Part shown: piece by piece, positions 34,801-42,328 of the stretch
How the letters are laid out: the number at the start of each line of letters is the position of its first letter
Position numbering within the stretch: position 1 is the stretch's first letter
Assembly (NCBI GenBank): GCA_945871815.1
Contig: CAMBXM010000007.1
Span: 1-51,006 of the forward strand
DNA: 51,006 nucleotides
Source of the DNA: Singulisphaera sp. GP187
GTDB taxonomy: Bacteria; Planctomycetota; UBA1135; UBA2386
Direction: 5' to 3'
Program-made: the position numbers and the translations under genes
The notes under the pieces: model-generated
The model's database searches: none
What the model was told of the DNA's origin: nothing
The model's input: the letters and a program-made list of their open reading frames with translations, nothing else

Positions 34801-35869
34801 CAAGCTCCTCACGACGACCGAGTCGGTAGAGGGCGAGGGCCTTGATCACGATGAGGCTTCGGATCTGCCAGAGAACTGCGTTCTTGGCGAGTCGCTCGCC
34901 GAGTTGCGCGTCAGGCAGGAAGCGTTCGGCGGCCTCGACTGCGGCTTCGTAGAGACCGTCACGGTAGTTGGCCGCGGTCTCGGCAATCGCAGCGTCCGTG
35001 CGGTAGCCATGACCGTAGGTCGAAAGGTAGATCTCGGACTGGGCCACGAGATCGTCGGTCCGTTCGGCTTGTTGCAGTGCAAAGGCAACGCCGTTGTAGG
35101 CAGCGGCAAACAGGTTGTTGCCTCGCTGCGTTGGTTCGGATCCGGCGACTTCGAGGGCGCGCTGGAAGAGCGTGAGTGCTTCCTGCACGCGCTCGCGCAA
35201 GCCTCGCAGTTGGTCGTGCAGAACTGGCCACTTCTGCGCCAGCCGCGCTTCGCGGCTGTAGAGGATCTGTAGCTTCTGCCGAGCCGCCTCGATGCCGGGA
35301 TCGCCTTCCGGCCGGTACACGAATTCGAGGAACGCCGCCATGCCGTCGCGCTGGTCGTCGTAGCCGAGTTCAGCACGGAGGTTCTTCGAGGTCTCGCGGA
35401 GCGGGTCGGTGTAGGCAACCTTGCAGGCTTCGGCCGCCAGCTCGAGACCGCGTGCCACGTTCGGATTGGCGGCGGTGAACTCGAGCGCCAGCTTGCGGGC
35501 TTCGTCACCCTGGCCCAGGCGACCAAGGTAGTACACACGGTCCATGCGCAACGAGAGATCTTCATCGCCCTCGCGGATGAGGTTCTCGATGTCGTCGAGG
35601 GCGCGACGGGGTACGTCGAGCGTGCGATGGGCTTGCAGCCGCATCTTCCAAACCTCGCGCCGAAGGCCTGGCGTGTTCAGCAGTGCGGGTGAGACCTCGC
35701 TCTGATCGAGCAGCTTGACGCCTGCCACGGCTTCGCCCTGCTGTAGCTTCATGCGGGCATCGGCCAGCAGATCTTCGGGACCGCGCAGCGGCAACAGCGC
35801 GTAGCCCACCGTGAACGCGAGGCTCAACAGCAGAAGGGCGAGAATGAGGATCAGGCTGCGCCGGAACAT
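31829..35869 (-). CDS. Large TPR-repeat protein with N-terminal membrane anchor (PrsT-like)
   Basis: The 1346-residue product opens with one hydrophobic segment (LILILALLLLSLAFTVGYALL), so it is likely anchored with the rest in the periplasm. The remainder is alpha-helical and Ala/Leu-rich with many degenerate TPR-like pairs (for example LFQRALEVAGSEPTQRGNN and ALSLALGRTEAARTHFTAAL). Position beside a sigma-54 activator and a kinase-like gene in an exosortase locus suggests the role of PrsT, the TPR protein of XrtA systems, although that protein is usually shorter (about 900 residues) and a lipoprotein; no lipobox is seen. A sigma-54-like site lies 57 bases upstream. Its 3' end overlaps the deacetylase gene by 64 bases. 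Confidence 0.8.
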   Translation of the reverse strand: MFRRSLILILALLLLSLAFTVGYALLPLRGPEDLLADARMKLQQGEAVAGVKLLDQSEVSPALLNTPGLRREVWKMRLQAHRTLDVPRRALDDIENLIREGDEDLSLRMDRVYYLGRLGQGDEARKLALEFTAANPNVARGLELAAEACKVAYTDPLRETSKNLRAELGYDDQRDGMAAFLEFVYRPEGDPGIEAARQKLQILYSREARLAQKWPVLHDQLRGLRERVQEALTLFQRALEVAGSEPTQRGNNLFAAAYNGVAFALQQAERTDDLVAQSEIYLSTYGHGYRTDAAIAETAANYRDGLYEAAVEAAERFLPDAQLGERLAKNAVLWQIRSLIVIKALALYRLGRREELGNLAQTCTKYMEGRGYLNALPGLLWGLANVLGKQREHTANNLGWFIDMSLREPAPQNDDDPVDLLMPLRIEYAISDGKPVTELLATLDSWSVYRPSNPLPQVMRARLQIRFGQEAAAMATANAILQQRPEDEEALRLLAEAADLAYRASQQDGNSLLLQCLQRGTDRPDAPPAPICYLLCGEAALKQQRPVLARSCARLAADRFPWSRWPFLLEARAEILANNAEGAIEVLDRLIVSHPECDEAVRLAFEVRTANEMPVRALLPMAVRVMPDSKDVLAALLRCAIEDDSPGLLALARRAIAMPDASAKLLALAATAVASKGEAINALTVLARARAAMPPTLDARTGADLLSAGLACLTASAAVTEDAMLLELARMAVADLHWNGPEAARAFATAAAALWRTKRPRTASMLLGEALALGDAIEIRDGATHALAGELSLALGRTEAARTHFTAALSFDDGVHAAESLARLEFLHGDTARAIAALAMAPIVEDPALAILLGHSGANVLVQKQLARDPSDLLVATAYALTVTGKPRPFGEELGRAPADLQREVLTLCCQLAEPRLAGQAVQSAATLRQRLISSPTLAMLHARALAAAGDVTAAAAIHATLFENGSRSLPLYGEVVRARALPGYVVPRPILVELREAAAKQAATLTPEILAMVALDVAADIERQGQPDVALRILAETWRTMPVQSNATPRDAERLVEQGLVLPAFELLAKLRAIGAEGDQEEAARALFRLATSRSSDLPQPTRDAMRAAALADLTQQRHEAEAFAYLLAEESRLEHLPMTELEAMVSAAVRACCRAKGDWSIALRALGLVEKAAGATKALALCDTLLSEHPTMPQLWLERARLMTAAREAQVGIAGARSFLGYIVDPAFAIEFVALAATHRRLSLEDVSMFERLPPEVRATPRGQFAAGLIALRRGAAATAEQLLAAAGDQGELSLFARALANLMLPGQPAKIRAKQHLTTLLERYPSSSLARNVGSFVRQLSPN

Positions 35870-35925
35870 GCAGTGGTCCTTGTTATAGCGAGGGTCGTCC
35901 GTAGCGACAGGACGCAGCCCGAAGG

Positions 35926-35941
35926 TGCCGTCCGTGTGCCA
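35926..35941 (-). promoter_or_regulatory. Sigma-54-like -24/-12 promoter upstream of the TPR gene
   Basis: On the minus strand, TGGCAC (35941-35936), five bases, then CGGCA (35930-35926) fits the sigma-54 pattern TGGCAC-N5-TTGCA. The GG and GC dinucleotides are ten bases apart, as required, although TT of the -12 box is CG. It lies about 57 bases before the TPR start, just downstream of a sigma-54 activator gene. Confidence 0.45.
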
Positions 35942-35989
35942 GGCATCGAAGGCAAGAAGGTGCGCACTGGCGTCGGTGAAGACACGAGA

Positions 35990-37369
35990 TCACCGGACGC
36001 CGTAGCGGCGGAGTTTGGCGAACAAGGTGCTGCGGTTGATACCGAGCACTTTGGCGGCACGTTCGCGATTGCCGTCGCAGTGCACGAGCGCCTGTTCGAG
36101 GATGCGTCGCTCGGCAGCGTCGAGTGCGGTGCGCAGTGGCTGCACCGGTTCGAGCGCGACCGGCGGTGTGGCGGCGTTCGCAGCTGCAGGTAGAGCATCC
36201 TGTTCAACGAGATTCGGCGGCAGGTCGGCCACGTCGATGACCGGCGACTGGCTGAACACGACGGCGCGTTCCAGGACGTTCTCGAGTTGGCGGACGTTGC
36301 CGGGCCAGCGGGCTCGACGCAGAACTGCAGTGGCGGCTGGAGTCAGTCGCTCGACGCGCTTGCCGTGGTCCTTGGCGAAGCGCCGCAGGAAGTGCATCGC
36401 CAATGCCGGGATGTCCTCCTGTCGTTGGCGCAGCGGCGGCATCTCGATCGAGACGACATTGATGCGGTAATAGAGGTCTTCGCGGAACCGTCCGTCGCGA
36501 ACGGCCTGCTCGAGATCGAGGTTGGTGGCCAGCACGATGCGGACATCCAGTGCGATCGTGCGGTTGTCGCCGACGCGTTCGAGCACGCGATCTTGGAGGA
36601 CGCGGAGGAGCCGCACTTGGAACGCCGGGGTGCTGGTGCCGATCTCGTCGAGGAAGATCGTGCCGCCATGAGCCGCTTCGAACTTGCCCGGCTTGTCCTT
36701 GATCGCGCCCGTGAACGACCCTCGGACATGGCCGAAGAGCTCCGATTCGAGCAGGGTCTCGGGCAGCGCGCCGCAGTTGACCTCGACGAAGGGACCGTTG
36801 CGCCGCGGGCTGAGCGCGTGCAAGCCGCGTGCGACAACCGTCTTGCCGGTGCCCGATTCGCCGGTGACCAGGACGGTCGTGCGCGTGTCGGCGACCGCGC
36901 GCACGGTCTTGAAGATCGCCTGCATGCGCGGGTCTTCGCCGATCAGGTTGCCAATCTGCACCCGGTCGTCGAGCGCCTGACGGAGATTCTGGTTCTCGCG
37001 AACCAGGAGCGAACGCTCGAGCGCGCGATCGATGGCTAGGCGCGCTTGGTCGGCGCTGAACGGCTTGCGCAACAGATCGGCCGCGCCCTCGCGCATGGCG
37101 TGGACGGCATCATCGACCGAGCCGAACGCCGTGGTGAGGATCACAGCCGTCGTCGGATGGCTCCGGCGTACTGCGGCCAGCAGTTCGATGCCGGGAAGGT
37201 CGGGCAGATCGGCGTCGCAGATGAGGAGATCGATGTCGCCGTCATCGACTGCACGAATGGCAGCCTCGCCTGTGGTCGTCGCTTCGACGATATGCCCAGA
37301 TCGAACCAAGACGTCATGGAGTGACTCCTGGCTCTGGGGATCGGAATCGGCGACGAGGACCTTGGCCAT
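35990..37369 (-). CDS. Sigma-54-dependent response regulator, NtrC family (PrsR-like)
   Basis: The 459-residue product has three domains. The receiver (1-120) carries Asp52 as probable phosphate acceptor (LICDADLP), Thr79/80 and Lys102. The AAA+ domain (about 145-375) has Walker A GESGTGKT (170-177), the sigma-54 contact loop GSFTGA (217-222; the consensus GAFTGA has Ala where Ser stands), and Walker B GGTIFLDEIG. A Fis-type helix-turn-helix ends the protein (RERAAKVLGINRSTLF). It would activate RpoN-dependent promoters. The ATG at 37369 begins the receiver; an ATG at 37399 lies just ahead of a hairpin. In exosortase A loci this is the place of PrsR. Confidence 0.93.
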   Translation of the reverse strand: MAKVLVADSDPQSQESLHDVLVRSGHIVEATTTGEAAIRAVDDGDIDLLICDADLPDLPGIELLAAVRRSHPTTAVILTTAFGSVDDAVHAMREGAADLLRKPFSADQARLAIDRALERSLLVRENQNLRQALDDRVQIGNLIGEDPRMQAIFKTVRAVADTRTTVLVTGESGTGKTVVARGLHALSPRRNGPFVEVNCGALPETLLESELFGHVRGSFTGAIKDKPGKFEAAHGGTIFLDEIGTSTPAFQVRLLRVLQDRVLERVGDNRTIALDVRIVLATNLDLEQAVRDGRFREDLYYRINVVSIEMPPLRQRQEDIPALAMHFLRRFAKDHGKRVERLTPAATAVLRRARWPGNVRQLENVLERAVVFSQSPVIDVADLPPNLVEQDALPAAANAATPPVALEPVQPLRTALDAAERRILEQALVHCDGNRERAAKVLGINRSTLFAKLRRYGVR

Positions 37370-37375
37370 GGGCAA

Positions 37376-37395
37376 CCGTCTGCGAAAGCAGACGG
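37376..37395 (-). promoter_or_regulatory. Perfect hairpin just upstream of the response-regulator start
   Basis: CCGTCTGC and its exact inverse complement GCAGACGG enclose a four-base loop (TTTC in the transcript). The 20-base element ends six bases before the ATG at 37369, where a ribosome would bind. It could repress translation or act as a partial terminator after the kinase-like gene; there is no U-tract. Confidence 0.6.
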
Positions 37396-37466
37396 GCATC
37401 CATCGACCAGGACGGTGCCCTGACTGCAGCCCTCCTGCGGATAGGACGACACCCCTTGGCGCGGAC

Positions 37467-38516
37467 TCAGTGGCGTGGCAGTTCGATATCGATGGCAATG
37501 GCGGCGTCTGGCAATCGTCGAGCCGTCACCTGCCCACGGTGCGCATGCACGGCGGTCTGCAACAGGAAGAACGACAGGCCGTGGGCGCTGCCTCGCAGCA
37601 CTCGGCAGAGGTAGTAGGGTTCCCAAGTCCGCGGCAACTGCCAATCGCCAAACGCGTCGCCACGCAGAGACAGGCGCAGCCGTACAGCCGCATCGATTCG
37701 GGTCACGACAAAGTGCACCGTGGCGCCGGCTTCCTCGAACTCGAGTGCGGCGGCGGCAAGGCCGTCGAATGCCGGGCGTAGGATCTCGGGGTCGCCAGGC
37801 ACCAAGAACGAACCCCGCGCCGGCTCACGCACCACGGTTGGTGTCGCGCGCCCAGAAGTTCGGCGCTTCAGGCTGGCTTCGAGTGCCGTGCGAACGTCGA
37901 AGGGATCGGCTCGACGCGGACCGGCAGCGGCGTGTTCGATGCCGGCAAGGCGCTCGACCGTCGCCTTGATCCGGTGGGCGCCATCGATGGCCGCTGCGAT
38001 CTGGTCCATTGCGTCGCGGTGGTCCGGCCCTTCGAGCTGCAACTGGAGGAGTTGCAGGTAGCCGAGCAAGAACTGCAGTGGGTTGTTGATCTCGTCGGCG
38101 ACGCCGTGGAGGAGATCCAGGAACACCTCGCTACGCGGCCGGTCGCCGCTGAAGAGCGCCGCGTCGACGACACGCGCGACCTCGGCCCGAGAATGCGGCA
38201 AGCGCAGTAGGTCCGCCCCGATCCGCTGCCTCAAGGCTGCGAGTTCTACTTCCCGGGCGCTCGGGGCGACGAGCACGAAGGCGACGAGGGGGCACAGTCG
38301 CTTGGTCAACACCAAGGCGCCCGTCAACTCGTCGAGGTTGGCGCCTTCCTCCAGGCCGACGAACAACAGGTCAGGGTCGAGCGCCAGCAAGCCGTCGATT
38401 GCCTGGAACACCGAACTGAAGCTGCGGACCTGCAGCTGTCGCGGCAAGGCCTCCAGTTCGGCCTGGAGCCGGCTGTCTTCGATGCCAGCGAGCCCGATGC
38501 GCACAGGCCTGTCCAT
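37467..38516 (-). CDS. Degenerate histidine-kinase-like protein with pseudo-receiver (PrsK position)
   Basis: The 349-residue product looks like a soluble sensor kinase that has lost key residues. Residues 1-120 resemble a receiver domain but lack its acidic pocket. The H-box reads GVADEINNPLQFL: Asp141 (codon at 38094-38096) replaces the His that is normally phosphorylated. Beyond it a dimerisation helix continues. In the ATPase-like part the N-box reads FDGLAAAALEF without the Asn, and no DxGxG loop is found; only GLSFFLLQTAVHAHRGQVTA recalls the end of the fold. It is therefore unlikely to autophosphorylate. It precedes the sigma-54 regulator, 97 bases away. Confidence 0.85.
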   Translation of the reverse strand: MDRPVRIGLAGIEDSRLQAELEALPRQLQVRSFSSVFQAIDGLLALDPDLLFVGLEEGANLDELTGALVLTKRLCPLVAFVLVAPSAREVELAALRQRIGADLLRLPHSRAEVARVVDAALFSGDRPRSEVFLDLLHGVADEINNPLQFLLGYLQLLQLQLEGPDHRDAMDQIAAAIDGAHRIKATVERLAGIEHAAAGPRRADPFDVRTALEASLKRRTSGRATPTVVREPARGSFLVPGDPEILRPAFDGLAAAALEFEEAGATVHFVVTRIDAAVRLRLSLRGDAFGDWQLPRTWEPYYLCRVLRGSAHGLSFFLLQTAVHAHRGQVTARRLPDAAIAIDIELPRH

Positions 38517-38633
38517 CGCGCAAACTCCTGGCGGTCTTAGGGTTCAGGAAGGGGAGGGGAAGCGGACTCCGATGGTAGCGGAGCCACTGCCGGCGCGCAC
38601 GGGGCATGGAGACAAGGCCCTTGCCCTGCCGAT

Positions 38634-38638
38634 AGGAG
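38634..38638 (+). promoter_or_regulatory. Shine-Dalgarno site fixing the 38644 start
   Basis: AGGAG at 38634-38638 is five bases before the ATG at 38644 and selects it over earlier in-frame starts. Shine-Dalgarno sites are rare in this window, so the match is informative. Confidence 0.6.
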
Positions 38639-38643
38639 AGCGA

Positions 38644-39033
38644 ATGCACGACGACGGCAACCAGCCACCGGAGGATGGGCTCGGTGGAGCGGGCACGCAT
38701 ACGCCGCTGCCATGGGGGCATCCGTCGGCCGCTACTACTGCCGAAGCCAAGCTGAAAGTGCGGTTGCGCCGCGAGTTCAAGGGTCTGACCGTGCGCGATC
38801 TGATCGCCGACCTCGGCCTCGATGAGCAGTTGCCGGGTCGCGTTCAAGGCGCGCTCGACCATATCGCGCGCGGCGATCTGGCCGCCGCCGAGCGCACGTT
38901 GCCAGGTCACTTCGCCACCGTCTTGCAAGGTCCGGGGCATCGTTCCTCGCACTACCGCCGACTCCGAGTTCGTTGGATCGTGCTCGTCGCGCTTGCGGCG
39001 GCAGCGGTGTCCGCGACGATGACCCTCTTGTAG
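38644..39033 (+). CDS. Small protein with C-terminal membrane anchor
   Basis: The function is unknown. The 129-residue product starts with a Gly/Pro-rich hydrophilic stretch, then a charged helical domain (KLKVRLRREFKGLTVRD and ALDHIARGDLAAAERTLPG), and ends in a basic patch (HYRRLRVRW) with one membrane helix (IVLVALAAAAVSATMTLL). This is a tail-anchored layout with the soluble part likely in the cytoplasm. It carries no PEP motif. It lies just before the GT2 genes, 11 bases from the first, and divergent to the kinase-like gene. Confidence 0.7.
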   Translation: MHDDGNQPPEDGLGGAGTHTPLPWGHPSAATTAEAKLKVRLRREFKGLTVRDLIADLGLDEQLPGRVQGALDHIARGDLAAAERTLPGHFATVLQGPGHRSSHYRRLRVRWIVLVALAAAAVSATMTLL

Positions 39034-39044
39034 GTCTGCGCACG

Positions 39045-40067
39045 ATGCCACAGGCCTACGAAGCACCCCCCTCGACGATGGCGATCCTGGAGCCGCGCGG
39101 CCCAACCCAACCCGCACCTGACGTCAGCGTCGTCGTGCCCATTTACAACGAACGCGACAACTTGGCGCCGCTCTACTCGGCGCTGACCTTTGCGCTGCGT
39201 GACCTCGGTCGCAGCTATGAGATCGTCTTGGTTGACGACGGCAGTCGCGATGGTGGGCGCAACACCATGCGTGCGCTGGCCGCGGGCGATCCACACTTGC
39301 GTCTGGTGTTCTTTCGCCGCAACTACGGCCAGACGGCGGCAATGGCAGCCGGCTTCCAGCAGTCGCGCGGCCGCATCGTCGTGACGATGGATGGCGACCT
39401 GCAGAATGACCCGGCAGACATCGGCCGCTTGCTCGAACGCATCGACCAGGGCTACGACGTGGTTTGTGGTTGGCGTCGAAACCGGCAGGACCGCGTGGCC
39501 ACGCGCCTGTTGCCGAGCCGTTTTGCGAACCTGCTGATCGCTCGCGTCACCGGCGCCCGGATCCACGACACCGGCTGTTCGCTCAAGGCCTACCGCGGCT
39601 GGGTTGTGCGCACGCTCCACCTGTATTCGGACATGCACCGATTCATGGCGGCGCTCGGCGTGGGCATCGGCGCGCGCATCACCGAACTCCCTGTGAGGCA
39701 CCATGCGCGACATGCGGGCAAGTCGAAGTACGGTCTGGGCCGCATCTTTCGTGTTCTCGCCGATTTGGTCGGCATCAAGATGCTGATCAACTTCGCCGCC
39801 CACCCGATTCGCTGGTTCTTGCTGTTGTCGTTGCCGCTGTTCTTCGTCGCGCCGGCGCTGTTCGTGCTCGGCTTCGTCAAGGTCAGCGTCGATGGCTCGT
39901 GGCACTGGTTCCAGGACTACGATCTCGCGGCGGTGGCGGCTGGCTCCGTCGCGTTCCTGGTTGCCGCCAACGTCTTTCTTCTCGGGTTCCTAGCCGAACT
40001 GCAGATCAAGGTGTCGCGGTTCTTCCGTCAGCGGATCTCCGTCACCGCTCGGGAGGCCAGTCGATGA
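39045..40067 (+). CDS. Glycosyltransferase family 2 (DPM1/GtrB-like)
   Basis: A 340-residue GT-A enzyme that would transfer a sugar onto polyprenyl phosphate or a lipid-linked glycan. The catalytic part opens VSVVVPIYNERDNL, has VDDGSRDGG (from residue 63), FRRNYGQTAAMAAGF, and the DXD motif MDGDLQNDP (Asp116, Asp118). Two C-terminal membrane helices (LLLSLPLFFVAPALFVLGF and AVAAGSVAFLVAANVFLLGFL) follow, as in polyprenyl-phosphate GT2 enzymes. ATG 39045 is used; ATG 39078 is possible. The next gene overlaps by four bases (ATGA) and its GT2 domain looks like a decayed copy of this one. Confidence 0.92.
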   Translation: MPQAYEAPPSTMAILEPRGPTQPAPDVSVVVPIYNERDNLAPLYSALTFALRDLGRSYEIVLVDDGSRDGGRNTMRALAAGDPHLRLVFFRRNYGQTAAMAAGFQQSRGRIVVTMDGDLQNDPADIGRLLERIDQGYDVVCGWRRNRQDRVATRLLPSRFANLLIARVTGARIHDTGCSLKAYRGWVVRTLHLYSDMHRFMAALGVGIGARITELPVRHHARHAGKSKYGLGRIFRVLADLVGIKMLINFAAHPIRWFLLLSLPLFFVAPALFVLGFVKVSVDGSWHWFQDYDLAAVAAGSVAFLVAANVFLLGFLAELQIKVSRFFRQRISVTAREASR

Positions 40068-42328
40068 GCGTCCATACACTCGTCTCAGTCGTCGTCCCGA
40101 TCGGCAACCCCGAAGCGCAGCCCCAGAAAGTGGTCACCGCGCTCTACGAAGCGCTGACGCAGGGCGGCTATGCGGTTGAGTTCGTGCTCGTGCTCGACGG
40201 GCCTGTGGGACCAGTAGAACGCCAGATCGAGTCGATGCAGTGCAGTTGTCCGATCAAGATCGTGCGACTCCAGGGCGGCGGACTGGGAGAGTCCATCGCA
40301 CTGTCGGCCGGCGTAGCGAGGGCCGAGGGCATCTACATCGTCAACGTCCCGCCGTACTTGCAGACCGAACCGGAGGACGTCCTCAAGGTGGTGGCGGCGC
40401 TCGAAGCCGGCGCCGACTGTGTCGCAACGTGGCGCACGCCGCGAGTCGATCCGTGGCTCAATCAACTGCAGTCGCGGTTGTTCAACTTCATGCTGCGCGT
40501 CGTGATGGGAATGCCCTACCACGATCTGAACTCGGGCACGCGCGGGTTCCGCAAGCAGGTGTTGGAGGAAGTCAGCGTCTACGGCGAGCTCTACCGCTTT
40601 CTGCCGGTACTGGCGCTGCGGCAGGGCTTCCGCGTCGTCGAGGTCAAGGTCCGTCACCGCGAGGAACGCGGGCGCGCCGGGTTTTATGGCGTCGGGGTCT
40701 ACCTGCGTCGCCTGCTCGACATCCTCGCGATCTCGTTCCTCACGCGTTTCACGCAGCAGCCCTTGCGGTTCTTTGGCTATGTGGGCTTCCTGGGCATGGT
40801 GCTCGGTGTGGCTCTCGCCGCGCAGCCGATCTACGCCAAGCTGTTCTTGGGCGTCGGCCTCGCTGACCGTCCGCTATTCGTCATCGGCGCCATTCTGGCG
40901 GCGTTTGGCGTGCAGCTCATTGGCTTTGGCCTGATCGGCGAGATCATCATCTTTACGCAGGCTCCGAACCTGCGCGACTACAAGGTCGAAGAGGTGATTG
41001 AAGGCGGCGCGGAAGTGGTGTCGACCCATGGCGAAGGCAGCCGCGGCCCGAGCGATCCGATCGCGGCGGTGGTGGATCTGCTGCCGGTGACAGCCACGAA
41101 AGGGGCGCCGGAGCCATTGCCGTTGCCACTGCCGGAGCACGAGGGCGCGCTCCCTCCGCCGCCGCGTCCGGCCGCGATTGCGATCAATCCGGCTGCCAGC
41201 GCGACAGCAACAAGCGAAGGTCCGCCGAGAGAGATGGAGAATGGCGCGGCGGCTTCGCCCGTCGATCTCACGACGATGCGGGTCCGAGAGCTGCTGCCCG
41301 GAGAGGACTCCCGCTGGGATGCCTTCGTCACGCGGCACCCACACGGCTCCTTCTTCCATCTGAGCGGTTGGCGGCGGTGCACGACCGAGGTGTTCCACCA
41401 CGAGCCGCACTACCTAATCGTCGAGCAGGGTCGCCGCTGGATCGGTGTGCTGCCGCTGTTCCTGGTGAAGAGCCCCTTCTTGGGCCGCAATCTGATCAGC
41501 GTGCCCTACGGCGTCTATGGCGGGGCGCTCGCCGAGTCCCTACATGCGCAGCAAGCACTGCTGGACTATGCCGCCGAGCTCGGCCGCCGACTCGCTGCCG
41601 GCTATGTCGAGCTGCGCCACCTGGAGGAACGTCCTGGCGTGCGCACCAACTCGCAGCTCTACGTGACGTTCCGCTGCAACCTGCCTGATGATCCTGCCAA
41701 GGTCTTGCCAGCCATCCCGAAGAAGGCGCGTGCCGAAGTGCGCCGGGCCCGGCGACCGCAGGGCGGTGAAGAGGTCGGGCATGGTCTCAGTGTGCAATCC
41801 GATTGCGATCTCGACATGTTCTTCGATCTGTTTGCGGAGAACAAACAGCGGCTCGGTTCGCCGGCGCTGCCCAAGCGCTGGTTCGCGGCGCTGTGCGAGG
41901 AGTTCGGCCGCAAAGTCGTCTTCCATCGCGTTGTGGATCCACAGGGCAAGACCCTGGCCGCGGTGATGAGCTTCTTGTTCCGCGACACAGTCAATGCCTA
42001 CTACTCAGGCTCACTGACCGGCATCAACGACACGGGTGCCAACAACCTCATCTACTGCGGCATCATGGAGTGGGCCGTGGAAGAAGGATTCACGCGGTTC
42101 GACTTTGGCCGAAGCCGACTGGAGTCGGGCCCGGCGCACTTCAAGAAGAACATGGGCTTCGTCTCGGAGCCGCTTCGCTACGAGTACATCCTCGTCGGTG
42201 ATGGCGCCAAGCCGCCTGACTTCCACCCAGGCAACCCCAAGCTGGACCTGCCACGCCGAATGTGGTCCAAGATGCCAACCATGTTCGCCAACCGACTGGG
42301 GGCGCGACTGTCGCGCTATCTGCCTTGA
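40064..42328 (+). CDS. Fusion of a degenerate GT2 domain with a FemAB-like (exosortase-associated) domain
   Basis: The 754-residue product has two parts. Residues 1-310 resemble the preceding GT2 enzyme, with two membrane helices at about 235-256 and 268-298. The active-site Asp pairs are lost, however: VDDGS reads VLDGP (43-47) and the DXD segment reads VPPYLQ (95-100). A Pro/Ala linker runs to about 403. Residues 404-754 are a FemAB-type acyltransferase-like domain with WDAFVTRHPHGSFFHLSGW, VPYGVYGGAL, IPKKARAEVRRA, RFDFGRSR and FKKNMGF, matching the FemAB family of XrtA loci. It may join an amino acid or acyl group to the polymer; the substrate is unknown. Overlaps the upstream GT2 (ATGA) and the next gene (TTGA). 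Confidence 0.88.
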   Translation: MSVHTLVSVVVPIGNPEAQPQKVVTALYEALTQGGYAVEFVLVLDGPVGPVERQIESMQCSCPIKIVRLQGGGLGESIALSAGVARAEGIYIVNVPPYLQTEPEDVLKVVAALEAGADCVATWRTPRVDPWLNQLQSRLFNFMLRVVMGMPYHDLNSGTRGFRKQVLEEVSVYGELYRFLPVLALRQGFRVVEVKVRHREERGRAGFYGVGVYLRRLLDILAISFLTRFTQQPLRFFGYVGFLGMVLGVALAAQPIYAKLFLGVGLADRPLFVIGAILAAFGVQLIGFGLIGEIIIFTQAPNLRDYKVEEVIEGGAEVVSTHGEGSRGPSDPIAAVVDLLPVTATKGAPEPLPLPLPEHEGALPPPPRPAAIAINPAASATATSEGPPREMENGAAASPVDLTTMRVRELLPGEDSRWDAFVTRHPHGSFFHLSGWRRCTTEVFHHEPHYLIVEQGRRWIGVLPLFLVKSPFLGRNLISVPYGVYGGALAESLHAQQALLDYAAELGRRLAAGYVELRHLEERPGVRTNSQLYVTFRCNLPDDPAKVLPAIPKKARAEVRRARRPQGGEEVGHGLSVQSDCDLDMFFDLFAENKQRLGSPALPKRWFAALCEEFGRKVVFHRVVDPQGKTLAAVMSFLFRDTVNAYYSGSLTGINDTGANNLIYCGIMEWAVEEGFTRFDFGRSRLESGPAHFKKNMGFVSEPLRYEYILVGDGAKPPDFHPGNPKLDLPRRMWSKMPTMFANRLGARLSRYLP

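Noticed and set aside
40064-42328. Two separate genes (GT2 and FemAB)
   Set aside because: One frame runs through without a stop, no start with a ribosome site is seen in the linker, and the linker is a typical Pro/Ala-rich hinge.
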